Assembly (NCBI RefSeq): GCF_963924675.1
Contig: NC_089224.1
Span: 64,217,464 to 64,281,463 of the forward strand
Source of the DNA: Phocoena phocoena
Taxonomy: Eukaryota; Chordata; Mammalia; Artiodactyla; Phocoenidae
DNA: 64,000 bases
Reading direction: 5' to 3'
The notes beneath the pieces were generated by a model, which saw nothing but the letters and a program-made list of their open reading frames with translations, made no database searches and was not told the origin of the DNA. A program made the translations under genes and the position numbers. Each line of letters opens with the position of its first letter. Position 1 is the stretch's first letter. This document shows, piece after piece, positions 37,470 through 51,945 of the stretch.

Positions 37470-37888
37470 ATTGATGGAGTCATGTCCCCTCCAAATTCAA
37501 GTATTTAATTCCTAAACCCCAGTACCTCGGAATGTGACTTTATTTGAGACAGGGTCTTTACAGAGGTAACCAAGTTCAAAGGGGGTCATTAGGATGGGCC
37601 CTCATCCAATATGACCTATATGTCCCTACAAGAAGAGGAAATCTGGACATAGGGACATGCACAGAGGGAAGATGACGTGAAGAAACACAGGGAGAAGGCA
37701 GCCATCTACAAGCCAAGGAAAGAGGCCCAGAATAGATCCTTCCCTCATGTCTTTCAGAAGGAACCAACCCTGCCAACACCTTGATTTTTGACTTCTGGCC
37801 TCTGGAACTATAAAACAAGAAATTTCTATTGTTGAAGCCACCCAGTCTGTGGTACTTGGTTACAACAGCTCTAACAAACTAACACACT
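37470..37888 (+). repeat. MaLR LTR, MLT1 type, nearly full length
   Basis: 'atggagtcatgtcccctcca', 'ggtcattaggatgggccctc', 'ccatctacaagccaaggaaa' and 'gaagccacccagtctgtggt'. Solo LTR, non-coding. Confidence 0.9.
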
Positions 37889-38370
37889 GAGGTTCTTAGG
37901 GAACTACAAATGGCCCAGGAAAATTGTGAGGACTCTTACTGGGACCGTGAGTTTATTTCTGTGCTGTGCTGACATGCCCTAGTGCTCAAGAGTCTAAAAC
38001 AGTAAGAAATACAGCAGATGCCTTCTAAGCAAACCTTCCCTTAGCTGAGCCATCAGTTCTGGCTTCCTTTGCCCTCTGTGAAAACCACTCTCTGATGTGG
38101 CTGCTGGACACCTGAGCTGGTGGGTGGCTCTCCAGTAACCTCAGCGCCCGTGCTCCTGCCAGGGAGGTGTGTATTCACCACAACTCATCAGTGTTTGTTT
38201 ACCAACTTGCTTATGCCTGTTACACTTGTTATTTTAATGAGCTAATCTAATTCAATAATGCATAAACTGGTGAACTATGGCTGTAGAAAGAAGAAGAGTT
38301 GTTTCTATGAAAAACAAGCTAATGCTTGGGCAAGATGTTATGAAAGCAAGTTGCTATAAAAGATTCCTGT

Positions 38371-38581
38371 TGGGGCTTCCCTGGTGGCACGGTGGTTGAG
38401 AGTCCGCCTGCCGATGCAGGGGACACGGGTTCGTGCCCCAGTCCGGGAAGATCCCACATGCTGCGGAGCGGCTGGGCCCATGAGCCATGGCCGCTGAGCC
38501 TGCGTGTCCGGAGCCTGTGCTCTGGCAACACGAGGGGCCACAACAGTGAGAGGCCCGTGTACCGCGATAAAAATTAAAAAG
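38371..38581 (+). repeat. CHR SINE, short type
   Basis: Perfect 12-bp duplication AAAGATTCCTGT at 38359-38370 and 38582-38593. Tail is A-rich with interruptions. Confidence 0.95.
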
Positions 38582-39583
38582 AAAGATTCCTGTCTTATTA
38601 GGTGTGCACAAGACAATGGTAAAAGGCTAGGGGGAAAAAAGTCATAAAAATCCAGAAGCATTCTGCTCTTATATTGTTTAACAAGGATCTTTAAGCTCTC
38701 ACTCTGCTTTACAGAAACCCAAACTGAACATCCTGGACATTGCATATGGGTAGACATTGCATATGGTTTATACAAGAAAGACAGTGCTGAATCGTGATCA
38801 GCCAACCCTAAATCACAGACAAGGCTGTGGCTCTACACAAAATGAATGACAAATAAGTGCACATGTATATATTGTAAAGGAAAATGTTTACATTATGTCT
38901 AATTTTGAGCAGTTTTGTAGCTTGAGACATTTTCTCCATCAGTGCCATTACAATGAACTTGAAGACTTCTGCTACACATGGAACCAGAAAAAAGAAAGAG
39001 GTCTTCCCTGTATCAACATTTAGATAAGGAAACTGAATGAAGATAAGAGCCTTGTGCAATGTCACAGGAGGATGCTGGGACTAGAAGACAACTGGTCTCC
39101 TGTCTGACTGGCATGGTGCCCTCTTCCAGCTCAACACAGACTCCTTGGGGCTGCTCACTTGCTGTTCCTGCCTCTGACGATGAACAAGAGAACGTTGCCT
39201 GAATCACATGTAAGCTTTTAAATATATAAAAATCTAATAAAAAATATTGTAAACTTTGATATTTCATGTAAATTTAACATATAAAGACACAGTAAGTATT
39301 ATAATTGTGTACATATATTTATGTTAAAGATATAACTTTAAAGTAGAAAATACATAAAGTGTGCTATAAAACATGTAGCTGCCTAAATGGGATTCCCTGG
39401 CACCACGAGAGTGAGAGGATAACCAGCATAAATAATATTTCAAAGGCATCCCTTTTTAGATTTGCACCTGAGTCTGCCATGAAGGAGCATGAAGGAGGTT
39501 TGTGTGTCATCCTGGGAGGTGACCCAGGCCCACTCCCTCAGTGGTGGCCTCTGTCCAGAGCCCATTCCCTCCAGTGCCTTTAC

Positions 39584-39820
39584 CTCCTCCTTCTGGATGA
39601 CGCTGATCCTGGTCTTGATGTAGGGGAAGGCGTGCATGGTGGTCAGGACAGTGTTCCGCCGGTACTGCTCGTGCAGTTCTCCCCGAGGTCGGCCCTCCAG
39701 GGTGAAGGGGGTGGTGTACATAAACCTCCGCAGATTGAAATTCTTCTCAAAGTAGGTTAGCCTGTCTTTCATCTCATACTCATCAAAGTAGGGCTCCACA
39801 AAAGTGATCTGTATGTAGGC
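39584..39820 (-). CDS. DOCK8: DOCK8 coding exon, DHR2 lobe B core (about exon 44)
   Basis: 237 nt, 79 codons, phase 0 on both sides; the longest exon here. It begins [20 protein letters not shown] and ends [13 protein letters not shown]. Acceptor tcccccctcag, donor GAG|GTAAAG. The QITFVEPYF block and the [19 protein letters not shown] stretch are hallmark DOCK-C/D DHR2 sequence, and this exon alone assigns the family. Confidence 0.98.
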
Positions 39821-40119
39821 CTGAGGGGGGAAAGGTAAGGGATGAGCTGGTCTGAAAACTTCCACCCAGGATGCACTGGGGGGCACGCGGAACACAGAGG
39901 GGCAGCACCACCCCTCTGTGCTCACAAAAGCCATGGAAGCTGAAAGCATCAGGCGAGACATCAGCCATCGGCCATCCTTCCTCTCCACCCTAGGGATATG
40001 AGAGACAGAACTGGAAGAAGGGACGGGAGTGCGCCCGTGTGAAGTCAGGTCCACAAGCTGCCCCTCCTAGCAGAGCTGCTGATCCAACTGAAACTTGGTA
40101 TGAGAGTTTGCAAACGGCT

Positions 40120-40850
40120 ATTCAGAAGAAGCAAAGCTTTCCTTTTCAGAACAGCTATGACCACTGCAGGTTTATTAGAATGGCCAAACTAAAGCAACTG
40201 ACAACACCAAGGGCTGAGAAGGATGGGGAGCAGCTGGAGTGTTCACACACTGACGGCGGGAATGCACGGTGGTACAGCCACCTTAGGAAACAGGTCGCAG
40301 TTTCTTATAGAGTTAAATTATACTGACCGTATGACCCAGCAATCCCACTCTGGTGCACGTGCCCAATAGACATGAAAACTAAACCCTGTACACAGATGTC
40401 TACAGCAGCATTATTCAAAATAGACAAAAAATAGGAACAACCCAAATGCCCCTCAAGTGCGGAATGGATAAACAAACGGTGGTACATCCTTACAGCAGAA
40501 TACTACTCAGCAGTAAAAAGGAATGAACCACTACGAGATGGATGAATCGTAAATGCATTGTGCTAAGTGAAAGAAGCCGGACTCAAAAGGCCCTACGATT
40601 CCACTGACTTACTGTATCATTCCATTTATGTGGCATTCTGGAAAAAGCAAAACTACAAAGACAGACTACAGATTAGTGACCGTCAGGGGCTGAAAACAGA
40701 GGGAGGGAATGCCTACAAAGAGGCATGGGGAAATATTTTGCGGTGATGGAACTCTTCTATGTCTGATTTTGGTGGTGGCTCCGTGTGCTTGTCAAAACTC
40801 ATAGAAAGAAACACCAAAAAAGTGAATTTTACTGCATGTATTTCATTTAA
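40120..40850 (+). repeat. Old L1 (L1M) 3' end, decayed ORF2 tail and 3'UTR
   Basis: 'gacccagcaatcccactctg', 'tgtctacagcagcattattc', 'cagaatactactcagcagta' and 'gtcaaaactcatagaaagaa' follow the L1 ORF2 C-terminus and 3'UTR. Many indels and stops; ancient. Confidence 0.85.
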
Positions 40851-40921
40851 AAAATGTACACACATACACACGAACCCACACAAACATACTATGAAGAAGA
40901 GCACTTATTTAAAAAGGCCTT

Positions 40922-41268
40922 GGGCTTCCCTGGTGGCACAGTGGTTGAGGGTCCACCTGCCAATGCAGGGGACACGGGTTCAAGCCCTGGTCCGGGAAGA
41001 TCCCACATGCCGCGGAGTGGCTGGGCCCGAGCGCCACACCTGCTGGGCCTGTGCTCTAGAACCCGTGAGCCATGGCTGCTGAGCCCATGTGCCACAACTC
41101 CGGGAGCCGGTGAGCCTGGAGCCTGTGCTCTGCAAGGGTGGAAGGCACCGCGGTGAGAGGCCTGTGCACCGCAGCGGGGAGTGGCCCCTGCTTGCCGCAA
41201 GTAGAGAAAGCCCACGCACAGCAACGAGGACCCAACTCAGCCAAAAATAAATAAATTTATTTTTTAAA
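40922..41268 (+). repeat. CHR SINE, intermediate/full-length type
   Basis: Carries features of both the short body ('gtgagccatggctgctgagc') and the long 3' part ending 'gccaaaaataaataaattta'. Informative for subfamily history. Confidence 0.88.
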
Positions 41269-41910
41269 AAAATACCAATGACTATAGTCACTGCAATACC
41301 CACCCACTGAAATGGATGGATGAGGTCACTGATCTCAGACCATAAATCACTATTGAGCGTGATGAAATCTGGTTGTAATTCTGGCTGCAGATTCTCATTT
41401 AAAACTCTCACAACCAACTTTGGGCGTTTTAACAGAGGGGAAAAGAGCACCGTGTCAGGGATGTCACTGGTAACTCTACGTGGCATGTGCTGTGCACAGG
41501 TCACCGTGGGCACACAGCCAATCCTGTCTTTCAAAGATGTCAAACATTTCTGTGTGAAGCTTAGCTCAGCTACTTACCACAGTTATTGCTTCCAGGCTAG
41601 ATTAGGGAGTGTATCTGAAGTGAGTGAGTCCTTTGAAATGTGTAGAAAAACAAACTCTTAGATTTGGACACTTCTCCCTACTTGCATCATCTTCATAATA
41701 TCCTGGAGGACAGAACTGAGAGAAGAGTTTGAACTCTTCATCTTATAGGCCTGCCAGATGATGACTGCTCCTCTGTCCCTCAGCCCTTAAAAATACCTTG
41801 AACTTGCATTATTTCCAGCAGCTTAGAAAGCTCTCTCATGTGCATATCTGTCTGTGAGCTGGGCTGAGCGGGTAGGCATCACCCTGTGGTATAATAAAGA
41901 ATGTATCTGG

Positions 41911-42116
41911 GGCTTCCCTGGTGGCGCAGTGGTTGAGAGTCCGCCTGCCGATGCAAGGGACACGGGTTCGTGCCCCGGTCCAGGAAGATCCCACATGCCA
42001 CGGAGTGGCTGGGCCCGTGAGCCATTGCCTCTGAGCCTGCGCGTCTGGAGCCTGTGCTCCGCAGCGGAAGAGGCCACAAGAGTGAGAGGTCCCTGTACCA
42101 CAAAAAAAAAAAAAAA
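41911..42116 (+). repeat. CHR SINE, short type
   Basis: Duplication GTATCTGG at 41903-41910 and 42117-42124; A tail of about 15. Confidence 0.94.
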
Positions 42117-42194
42117 GTATCTGGTCTTTGTTCTTCTTTCCTGGCACAGAGCTTCCAAAACCCTTGGAATTTTCTGAGTGATAGAAGTGTCTTT

Positions 42195-42785
42195 GTTATT
42201 CTCATGAGGTAATTCTTGGTGGGTCCCTAGATGGCTTCAGGATGGTGGCTGGTCATCGAAAAGAATGAACTTCTGATTAGAGATCTGAGACTCTGGGCCA
42301 GCCTGACTGCTGGGGTAGGAGGGGGCTGGAGATTGAGTTCAGTAATGTAGTTGATGATTTAATCAATCATGCCTATGTAATGAGACCCCAATAAAAACCC
42401 TGGACACCAAGGCTTGGTAGACCTTCCTGGTTGGTGAACACACTGACATACCAGGAGGGTGACATGCCTGGATTCCACAAGGAGAGGGCATAGAAACTCT
42501 GGGATACATCCCAGATCTTGCCCTATGTGTATCCTTTATCATGAAACTATAATCATCAGTGTAGCCCTTTTCTGAGTTCTGGGAGGCATTCTAGTGGTTT
42601 ATCTACTGAGAGGTGCTATGGGAACCCACAAATTTTTATTTGTCTGGTCAGAAGTGCAAGCGGCCTGGGGTCCCACTTGAGGCTGGTGTCTGAAGTTAGG
42701 GCAATCTCCTGCAGGATGAGCCTGTAACTGGTGGAGTCTGACCCTAACTCTGGGTGGTGAGCATCAGAATTGTATTGCAGTACAC
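42195..42785 (+). repeat. ERVL-type LTR (subfamily unresolved)
   Basis: 'atgagaccccaataaaaacc' (poly(A) region), 'cttcctggttggtgaacaca', 'caagcggcctggggtcccac' and 'agaattgtattgcagtacac' fit a solo LTR of an old ERVL-class element. Non-coding. Confidence 0.6.
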
Positions 42786-42984
42786 CCAACTGGGGGTGAG
42801 ACAGAATACACCCTCACTTGAAAAGTGAGGAAACTGAAGTCCAAGCCCTTTTCATCATTCCTCCAACAGCACAAGGACCCTGCACTTGACTGAAAAGAAG
42901 GCCTCCACCAAATGCTGTCAGTGAGAATTTTGTATCTTTTCAACATATTTTAAATTGAGGATTCAAGGTTTTAATAGAAGGGCA

Positions 42985-43590
42985 ATAAAGAGAAGTGATT
43001 AAAAGTGCAGGTTTGGGATTTCCCTGGTGGCGCAGTGGTTAAGAATCCACCTGCCAATGCAGGGGACACAGGTTCCAGCCCTGCTCCAGGAAGATCCCGC
43101 ATGCCGCAGAGCAACTAAGCCCGTAGGCCACAACTGCCTGTGCTCTAGAGCCTGCGAGCCACAACTACTGAAGCCTGCGCCTAGAGCCTGTGCTCCACAA
43201 CAAGAAAAGCCTCCACAATGAGAAGCCCGCGCACTGCAATGAAGAGTAGCCCCCGCTCACTGCAACTAGAGAAAGCCCACACGCAGCAATGAAGACCCAA
43301 CACAGCCAAAAATAAATAAATTAAATAAATTATTTTTTAAAAAGAATCTTCTTTAAAAAAAAAGTGCAGGTTTGAGGATGACAGACCCTGAGTTTGAATA
43401 CTGGTTCTGACACTTGCATGATCTTGGACAGTTGCTTACCCTTTCTTTTCTCATCTGTAAAGTAGGAATAACAACACTTATTGCAAAGGGCTTTAGGAGG
43501 ATGAAATGAAATGATGTACGTAAAGGATCTAATGTAGTGTCAGGCACACAGATGATCTTTAATAACTGGTAGCTCCTATTATGATCCCTG
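42985..43590 (+). repeat. MIR split by a CHR SINE
   Basis: MIR head at 42985-43015 and remainder at 43360-43590 ('gagtttgaatactggttctg', 'cttttctcatctgtaaagta'), separated by the CHR insertion and its duplication. Confidence 0.85.
43016..43359 (+). repeat. CHR SINE, full-length type
   Basis: Perfect 15-bp duplication AAAAGTGCAGGTTTG at 43001-43015 and 43360-43374. Confidence 0.96.
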
Positions 43591-43766
43591 CCTTTGAGTA
43601 TTGTTTCTTTAAGACCTAACCAAATAGTAGTTAAACCGTAGACAAAAAATATTTGGCTGCACTGAAATGACTTGAAGAGTCCAGACAGAGGAGGTCATGT
43701 CATGTTTTTGGGTGTAGAACAAAGGGAATCAGAGCCTGATGGTTGTTTTTTGCAATCTTCCCATAC

Positions 43767-43856
43767 CTTGTTAGGGTCCAACTTGGTTTTGTCCACAGGA
43801 GCAGAGTCTTTTATCACTTCCACAAATTCTGCACCAAAACATTGACTGTAAAATCC
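43767..43856 (-). CDS. DOCK8: DOCK8 coding exon, DHR2 lobe B (about exon 43)
   Basis: 90 nt, 30 codons, phase 0 on both sides. It begins [18 protein letters not shown] and ends DKTKLDPNK. Acceptor ttgcctag, donor AAG|GTATGG. DHR2 lobe B, the antiparallel sheet that, with lobe C, binds CDC42. Confidence 0.96.
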
Positions 43857-45284
43857 CTAGGCAAGAGAAACCAACAGATTATAAAGGTTATTTTAATATA
43901 TTGCAACTCTTTGTCTCTCAGAAGTGGAATACGTTTGGAACAAGTGTAAGGGAGAATATGCTCTTTGATTACTGAAAGTCCCTCTGAGCTAATGAGGCAA
44001 GTTCAGCATTTCCTGAGACAAAAATAGAAACATAAGGAAGTCCATCATTGCAAACTGATATATGCTTCCCTATAAACTGTATGCTTGACATCTAATTCAA
44101 CCAACATCATCATATTTCCTAAAGATGCTCCAGGGGCATGGAACTATTTATTTCTTGCCTTTTGTACTCTAGGGTTTTGGAGGTCACCAGGCTTCCCATA
44201 ATGGGACAAACCACAGCACACAGGAAGATAAAATATATGCTTCTAGTACTAAACTGGGGAAACATATTAGGGAACCAAGTGGCCTGGGGTCAATTGCTAA
44301 TTCCTCTCATGAGCTGAACAACTTTGGGCAAGTCACCCAACCACTCTGAGCCATGGCTTCTTTGGGTCAAGTAAGGATTAAAGTCTCTTGTCTCATTTGG
44401 CATGGATGGAGCAATCTGACAATGAAAGTGTTTTAAGTTTGACAGCCACGAAAGGGCATAAATTCAAAGTAATAGCAAGAAAGCAAAGAAGTGAATCTCT
44501 GGTTGTTGTCAGCAGTTCAGGGGACCCCAGTTATTCAGTCTGAGATGGTTTTGTTTTGAGGGCACCCCTTGACTTTCCTCCTGAGCTCTTAGTGCTTGGC
44601 CCTTTCAACGTCTGCTTCTTTTTTTCTCACTTTTCTCTATGCTGTTTCTCCTTTTCTCCAGCCTTTCCTCCAAGAACATGCTGCTTTCTTCTGCTATGTT
44701 ACGGATCAAATATAAACAGCAGGTTGGATTGGGGCTGCCAGCCCATGTAATGGGACACTGACTCTGATTATCCAAAGAGGGGTGCTGCTTGGTCAGCAGG
44801 GAGAGTTCATTTGTTCCAGGTCACAGCGGGCCTCTAGTCAAGCATCTCCGTGTCAGAAGTGGGAAGTGTTGTCTGGTGACACCAGAAGGATGACCACAGC
44901 ATTTTCTAGGGGTAATTTGATAATCTGGCCCAATGACTTCAAAGTCAAGATGATAAACTTCAAGCTGAACAACTATTACTAAAATTTGGAAAGGTTTATA
45001 AGAAAGCACATGATATTGATTGAATGTGGATGCTCCTGAAAATAAATATTCACCATATACACTTACAAAGTTTGAAAAGTATGTACAGAATCTTAGGGGA
45101 AAGCTATCCTTATCTTGCTTTACCTCATGATCTCACCTAATGTCTTGATACTATACAAGCAATGGGGGAAACTTTATATATGGATCAATGAGGAATCCAT
45201 GACTCTTGGTTTGGTTGTAATGACCCACTCTAACCTGTTTGTGTAAAGCATACAATGTCAATCACCCGGAATCACTTGTCTTAC
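43857..45284 (-). other. DOCK8: DOCK8 intron with one MIR
   Basis: 1.4 kb, phase 0. MIR at 44281-44440 (plus; 'caactttgggcaagtcaccc'). Otherwise unrecognised. Confidence 0.75.
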
Positions 45285-45419
45285 CTCTAGTCTATGAGAA
45301 ATCTCAGGAAGCTTGGTAATTGCAGGCTCTTTGTAAACGAATTCCTTCTCATCCAAGTCCCCAAATCTGGATCCATAGAAACCAACTCGAAAGTAGGTTC
45401 CAAACATTCTCTTATGACC
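45285..45419 (-). CDS. DOCK8: DOCK8 coding exon, DHR2 (about exon 42)
   Basis: 135 nt, 45 codons, phase 0 on both sides. It begins [20 protein letters not shown] and ends LPEISHRLE. Acceptor tcatcag, donor GAG|GTAAGA. It encodes the 'R-x-F-G-x-Y-F-R-V' block at the start of DHR2 lobe B, which contacts the GTPase. The first residue is Gly; I recall Asp here in human, from memory and not checked. Confidence 0.96.
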
Positions 45420-45885
45420 CTGATGAACAAAATAAGAAAACCTCTCCTTAGTTATGTAATTCATGAGGATCCATTGAGATGAGAGGGCAGGAGTCTTCTG
45501 TTGTTGGGTTATAAAGCATTCTATTCCTGTGGCTAATACAAACAGAATTCACTCCTTTAAAAAGTTTTTTTAATGTTTATGGAATAAACTTGGGAAATAA
45601 TGGCAAAAAAAAAAAAAATCCCATGAAAGATTTCTAGGACTTCTCTTAAGTGAATTTAAGATTTTCACATTCCTGGTTGTAAAGTAATTCAAGCTGCCTA
45701 CTTTCACGGTTTGAATCATGGTCCTCTGTCTATTCTCAGCCCTCTTCCGTTTGATAGGAGAGAGCTACAGTAATGATGTCCTTAAGGTAAATCACTCCCT
45801 AGAGAGGAAGGAGGGCTAAGCATCTCTGAGACAGGGTCACCTGCCGCCATATTATAGGGCCTGTTAGCCAGGATGCCCCCGCTAC
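45420..45885 (-). other. DOCK8: Short DOCK8 intron, nothing recognised
   Basis: 466 nt, phase 0, with a 14-base A run near 45605. Confidence 0.8.
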
Positions 45886-46017
45886 CTTGCTAATGATGCT
45901 GTCAAAGGCCTTCTGCAGCTTTTCGTGGGTGGAGGTCAGCTTCCGGAAGTCTCGATGAGCTTCCAGGATGGGGATGACCAGCTTGTAGACCTCATTGACC
46001 GTCTCGTACAGCCCTCC
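45886..46017 (-). CDS. DOCK8: DOCK8 coding exon, DHR2 (about exon 41)
   Basis: 132 nt, 44 codons, phase 0 on both sides. It begins [20 protein letters not shown] and ends KAFDSIISK. Acceptor tttgcaag, donor AAG|GTAGCG. Helical lobe A of the DHR2 domain; the LYExxNExYK pattern is conserved across DOCK proteins. Confidence 0.96.
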
Positions 46018-47784
<1,767 letters not shown>

Positions 47785-49354
47785 TCACACGGAGGAGGAA
47801 GCCGTGGCTCCAAGGTCCTCACCATCCCTGATCATACAAGGTCTGCAATTCCACCCAGAAAAGCCTTTGGCTGCCACTCATTTTGAAAGAATGCACAGAA
47901 CAACTGGCCTTCGAAACTCAAGATTTTCTTTTCTTTTTAACTATTGGGAGATACAGAAAGGAAACTTACCTCAGTGTAACAATAGTTGAGTTGCTTTAGA
48001 GAAAGGACCCTAAGGGACGTCCAGCAGGGGTCGTGGTTTTTAAAAGCCAAAGGCCAACAAACAGTTAACTAGACTCTTTGTTTCACCAGCTGAGTGACCC
48101 TCTGAAGTACTTGCTATGACTGACGTGGCTTTTAGGTGAACGGCCGTAATATCATATGACAATTGCAGATGAGAAGGTCTTCTTTATGGCAATGTAGCAG
48201 TTACTATTTTTTTTCTCCCCCCCCCAAACATTTCGCTCCTTTCTACACACTTTTCTTTTACATAAACCATAGAGTTTAGAGTCTCATAGAGAATGCAGTG
48301 ATCAGGGCCAGGATTAGGGTGAACGAGGTGAAAACAAAATTTAGGGAACACTCACTCTCAGGGTCCTGTAAGTCGTGACCCTGAACTTGCTTGGCCCCAA
48401 GAGTGAGTGCTTCCTTACATTCTGCACTTCATGTGCCTCACTCACCTCACCCCAGTTCTGGCTCTGGCAGTGACTCTCATACTTTTGACAGGTCAAGAAT
48501 CATTTTCTTCAACCTGTCTCATGGATATAGAAGAAGTGCATATGGAACATAAAAGAAACTGGAAACCTTTGTAGCTTAGGACTTGTATACAGGTAGCACA
48601 TTTGCCATTCCTTTTATGCCTACACTCATGGCAGACAGAACTAATTAATTATAGTACTCGTTTCCCTGAAGCTTGGATATGGTCTCAGCATGGTACCCCA
48701 TTCAGCCACTACCAACTGACCAGAGTTGGCTAGTGAAGTAAAATCTGTCTGCCTCTCGCCGGCCTGGCTCGCAAGATCAAGTGACTCATCCTTAGCAGTC
48801 AAGGAAGAGAGAGTTTTACAGTCCTGTACCTTCATATCCAAAATTATAAGGTAGTTTTAGGAATAGAGGAGGCCTTCAGAACCTTTCGTGGCCAGCCTTT
48901 CTTTCAAACCTGGTCTTTCTATTATGATGTTTCTGAATTGGAAATGGTAAAAGGTCCAAGAGATTCAGTTGAAAGAATCTAATAACCCAAGAAACGAATA
49001 CTATTAGTATTGTATATGCAATTTTCCACATGTAGAGGAATATATTTGCAGTTATGCAGCCTTATAAGCTGTCATCAGAGGGAAAAGATTCCAGGCAGAC
49101 TTTCCTGGCTTCAGAATTAGGGAGGTGAAAGTAACAGCAGTTATGTGAGAATGTATCCATATCTACATTTGTGGAATAAATATTGTACTCTGGGGCATAG
49201 AATTTCAACGATCTCAGTTCCTTGGAATTCTGCGGCCTCAGAGTTATTTTCCTTGCACAGATTCATTTATCTCCAGTTTATAATTCTTTTCAAAAAATTC
49301 AATTTTACTGGAGCAGAACAAGGTTGAAAACTAAAGCACACAGCATTTAAGAAA

Positions 49355-49815
49355 TCAACACCAGACATCTGTAGTTAATGCTGCCCAGAATTCCTTCATC
49401 CTTCTATAAAGTATAGCCTCCTGAGAAACCATCCATAACTCCATGTGTGGACCTCAACTCTGGCTCTGGCTCAGCCAATCACAGCATTCCATGTCTCTGG
49501 CCACTATGATTGGTTCAGAGATGAGCATATGACCCCATCAGAACCAATAAGATGCACTGAGACTGTCTCTGCAACTGCTACAACTGAGGCATTTCTCTAT
49601 TCTCCTGGACTTGCACCTGGGAAGATGTAAACATAAATATCTCTCAATGAGTGTGGGAAGCCTATGAAGAATGAAGGTGACATAACAGAAAGCAGAGACA
49701 GGAAGTGATGATGACACTGAGGTCTGATGACATTGTTTGGACCCCTAGGTCCAGTTTGGCAGGTGCTACTCCAGACTCATCTCTCTCATGCAAGCTGATA
49801 AATTCCATTTTTACC
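49355..49815 (+). repeat. Probable MLT-like LTR
   Basis: 'tcagccaatcacagcattcc', 'cagaaagcagagacaggaag' and 'tgatgacattgtttggaccc' fit a decayed MaLR LTR. Subfamily uncertain. Confidence 0.5.
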
Positions 49816-50089
49816 TTAGGTCCGTCTGGGTTAGGTATTCTGTCACTTGCAAGCACACATTTCCAGAAAGATTTGGTATGTCTCATTTGAGAGAAAAGAG
49901 AATTGGCTCATAAGTGTCAGTGTAATTTGGCTTCTCTTCTGTAGCTGAGATCACCTAACTCACCATGTTCTGTGTATTCTGAAGACCTCATTCTTCACAG
50001 TTCCTTCTGCTTCCCCCTCCCGTTCCTCGTCTTCCTGAGCGTTCCATGACCCACAGGCTGAGTCACGTGCTAAACACTCACAGCGTCTT

Positions 50090-50235
50090 GTACCTCTTTA
50101 TTACAGCATTTATCATAATTGAAATTGAATAAGAAACGGAAGAATTAGCTGTATGATGCCACTCTCCCTGTCTGGAATGTAAAGTTCATGAGGACAGAAT
50201 AAGTGCTCAATAAATATCACCTAAAAGAATGAATA
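50090..50235 (+). repeat. L2 LINE 3' tail
   Basis: 'tggaatgtaaagttcatgag' and 'agtgctcaataaatatcacc' match the L2 terminus. Confidence 0.6.
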
Positions 50236-51264
50236 TGTGGATAAAGGTCTATGAAAAAATAGAGCTACATGCTCCCGTGTAGGGACAATGTGGAGTTTTT
50301 CTGTTGTTTCTAGAAGAACTATTCTACTCACCTTGGCATGACTTACTATAGGCAAATTAAAAAGAATTTATAAGCAATAGTAATGAAACAAGACAAGAGG
50401 TTGATATAATTCCACATTAAGTGTTAAACCCAGAGATTTCTGGTAATTGAAAGAGTAGCACTTATAATATTTATCCTTGCTAATATCGTACGGCCAAAAT
50501 AAATTTTACAAAAAAGCAAATATGTCTAAAATTGATTTTTATACCTTTCTTCACTTTTATGTGATTCAAAATCAGATATGATTTTTTATGCTTTTGGGAT
50601 AAGAATTAAATTTTTGGCTTTATAATGAACATTCCTGAATTGAGAATAAAATTCGTTTGCTGAGAATAAAATGATAGAATAAATACTATTGTTACTGAAG
50701 ACCATAAGAAAGGAGGAATTAGTAGTATGAGGCAATACCCAGATTTCCTGGTGAACAGTATTCAGGAAGTCAGAAGCTCCTGGCTCTAGCAGCAAGAGTT
50801 TTTGTGTCTTACTCTATAAGCCTGGGAAAGCTACTTTGAACTGTCCTCTCTTTCTGGTTCACACAGCATCACAAAATTGTGTTGAAGAGCAACAATGAGA
50901 ACAGAGCCTCTTATAAAAATCAGTCATGAAAATTCAAACAAGAATAATCCAAACACTTGTAAATGACTCTGTGAGTCTGGCTTGAAAAGGGCTCTCTTAC
51001 TGTACTATATTGTTACAGGTTTCAGGGATTGTCATTTCTACAGATTATGCCTCTAAAAGTACTCGTAAAATTTTTTGTTTCCTCTAAAGACTGTTTTAAA
51101 CTACTCAGCCAAAACAGTCCAAGTGGCCACTGAGCATCCCAGCCTGAACCAACTTTCAGGCCTAGCAGACAATTTCCTTCTGCTAACTATGGGTAATATT
51201 CAACTTATCCTAAGACAGTATTGATTCAGCCCTTTTTTTCCCTTCCCAGGTCAATTTGGTTCTT

Positions 51265-51601
51265 TCTTTCTTTTTTTTAAAATAAATTTATTTATTTTAT
51301 TTATTTGTTTTTGGCTGCGTTGGGTCTTCATTGCTGCGTGCGGGCTTTCTCTAGTTGTAGCGAGGGGGCTACCCTTTGTTGAAGTGTGCTTCTAATTGTG
51401 GTGGCTTCTCTTGTTGCGGAGCACGGGCTTTAGGTGCGCGGGCTTCAGCAGTTGTGGCTCGCGGGCTCGAGAATGCAGGCTCAGTAGTTGTGGCGCACGG
51501 GCTCAGTTGCTCTGTGGCATGATCTTCCCGGACCAGGGCTCGAACCCGTGCCCCCTGCATTGGCAGGTGGATTCTTAACCACTGCGCCACCAGGGAAGTC
51601 C
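51265..51601 (-). repeat. CHR SINE, full-length type
   Basis: Inverted; perfect 13-bp duplication CAATTTGGTTCTT at 51252-51264 and 51602-51614. Confidence 0.96.
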
Positions 51602-51945
51602 CAATTTGGTTCTTCCTTGATTTTACATTAGCGAGGAGGATACTACAGAGTTAGGGAGTGTAATAAAAGGAATGGGCCCTGAGGGAAATAATTTCTCCAA
51701 TATTTAGAAAAAATACTTTCACAGTTGTCAGTATACTGTGCCAACTACAAGTCTTTGAGAAAGGGTTTAAATAACCTTAGAAAAGTTGCTCTCTCAGTTT
51801 ATCTGTGAAGTGGGAGTAATAATACCTTCTCTGTCTGTTTCACTGGTTTATGGGGAAGGCCAAATGAAATCATGGATGTGAAAGTGTTTGGGAATGTCTA
51901 AAGTGCCTATCGACTCTACATTTATTGTAAACAATAATTCTGGGG

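Larger units (their letters stand above)
39821..43766 (-). other. DOCK8: DOCK8 intron with L1M, CHR SINEs, ERVL LTR, MIR
   Basis: 3.9 kb, phase 0; elements listed separately. Unrecognised: 39830-40120, 41270-41900, 42790-42980, 43595-43766. Confidence 0.75.

Noticed and set aside
39440..40054. 204-codon minus-strand open frame
   Set aside because: Only its middle (39584-39820) is coding, the DOCK8 exon with AG/GT borders; the ends are intron read-through.
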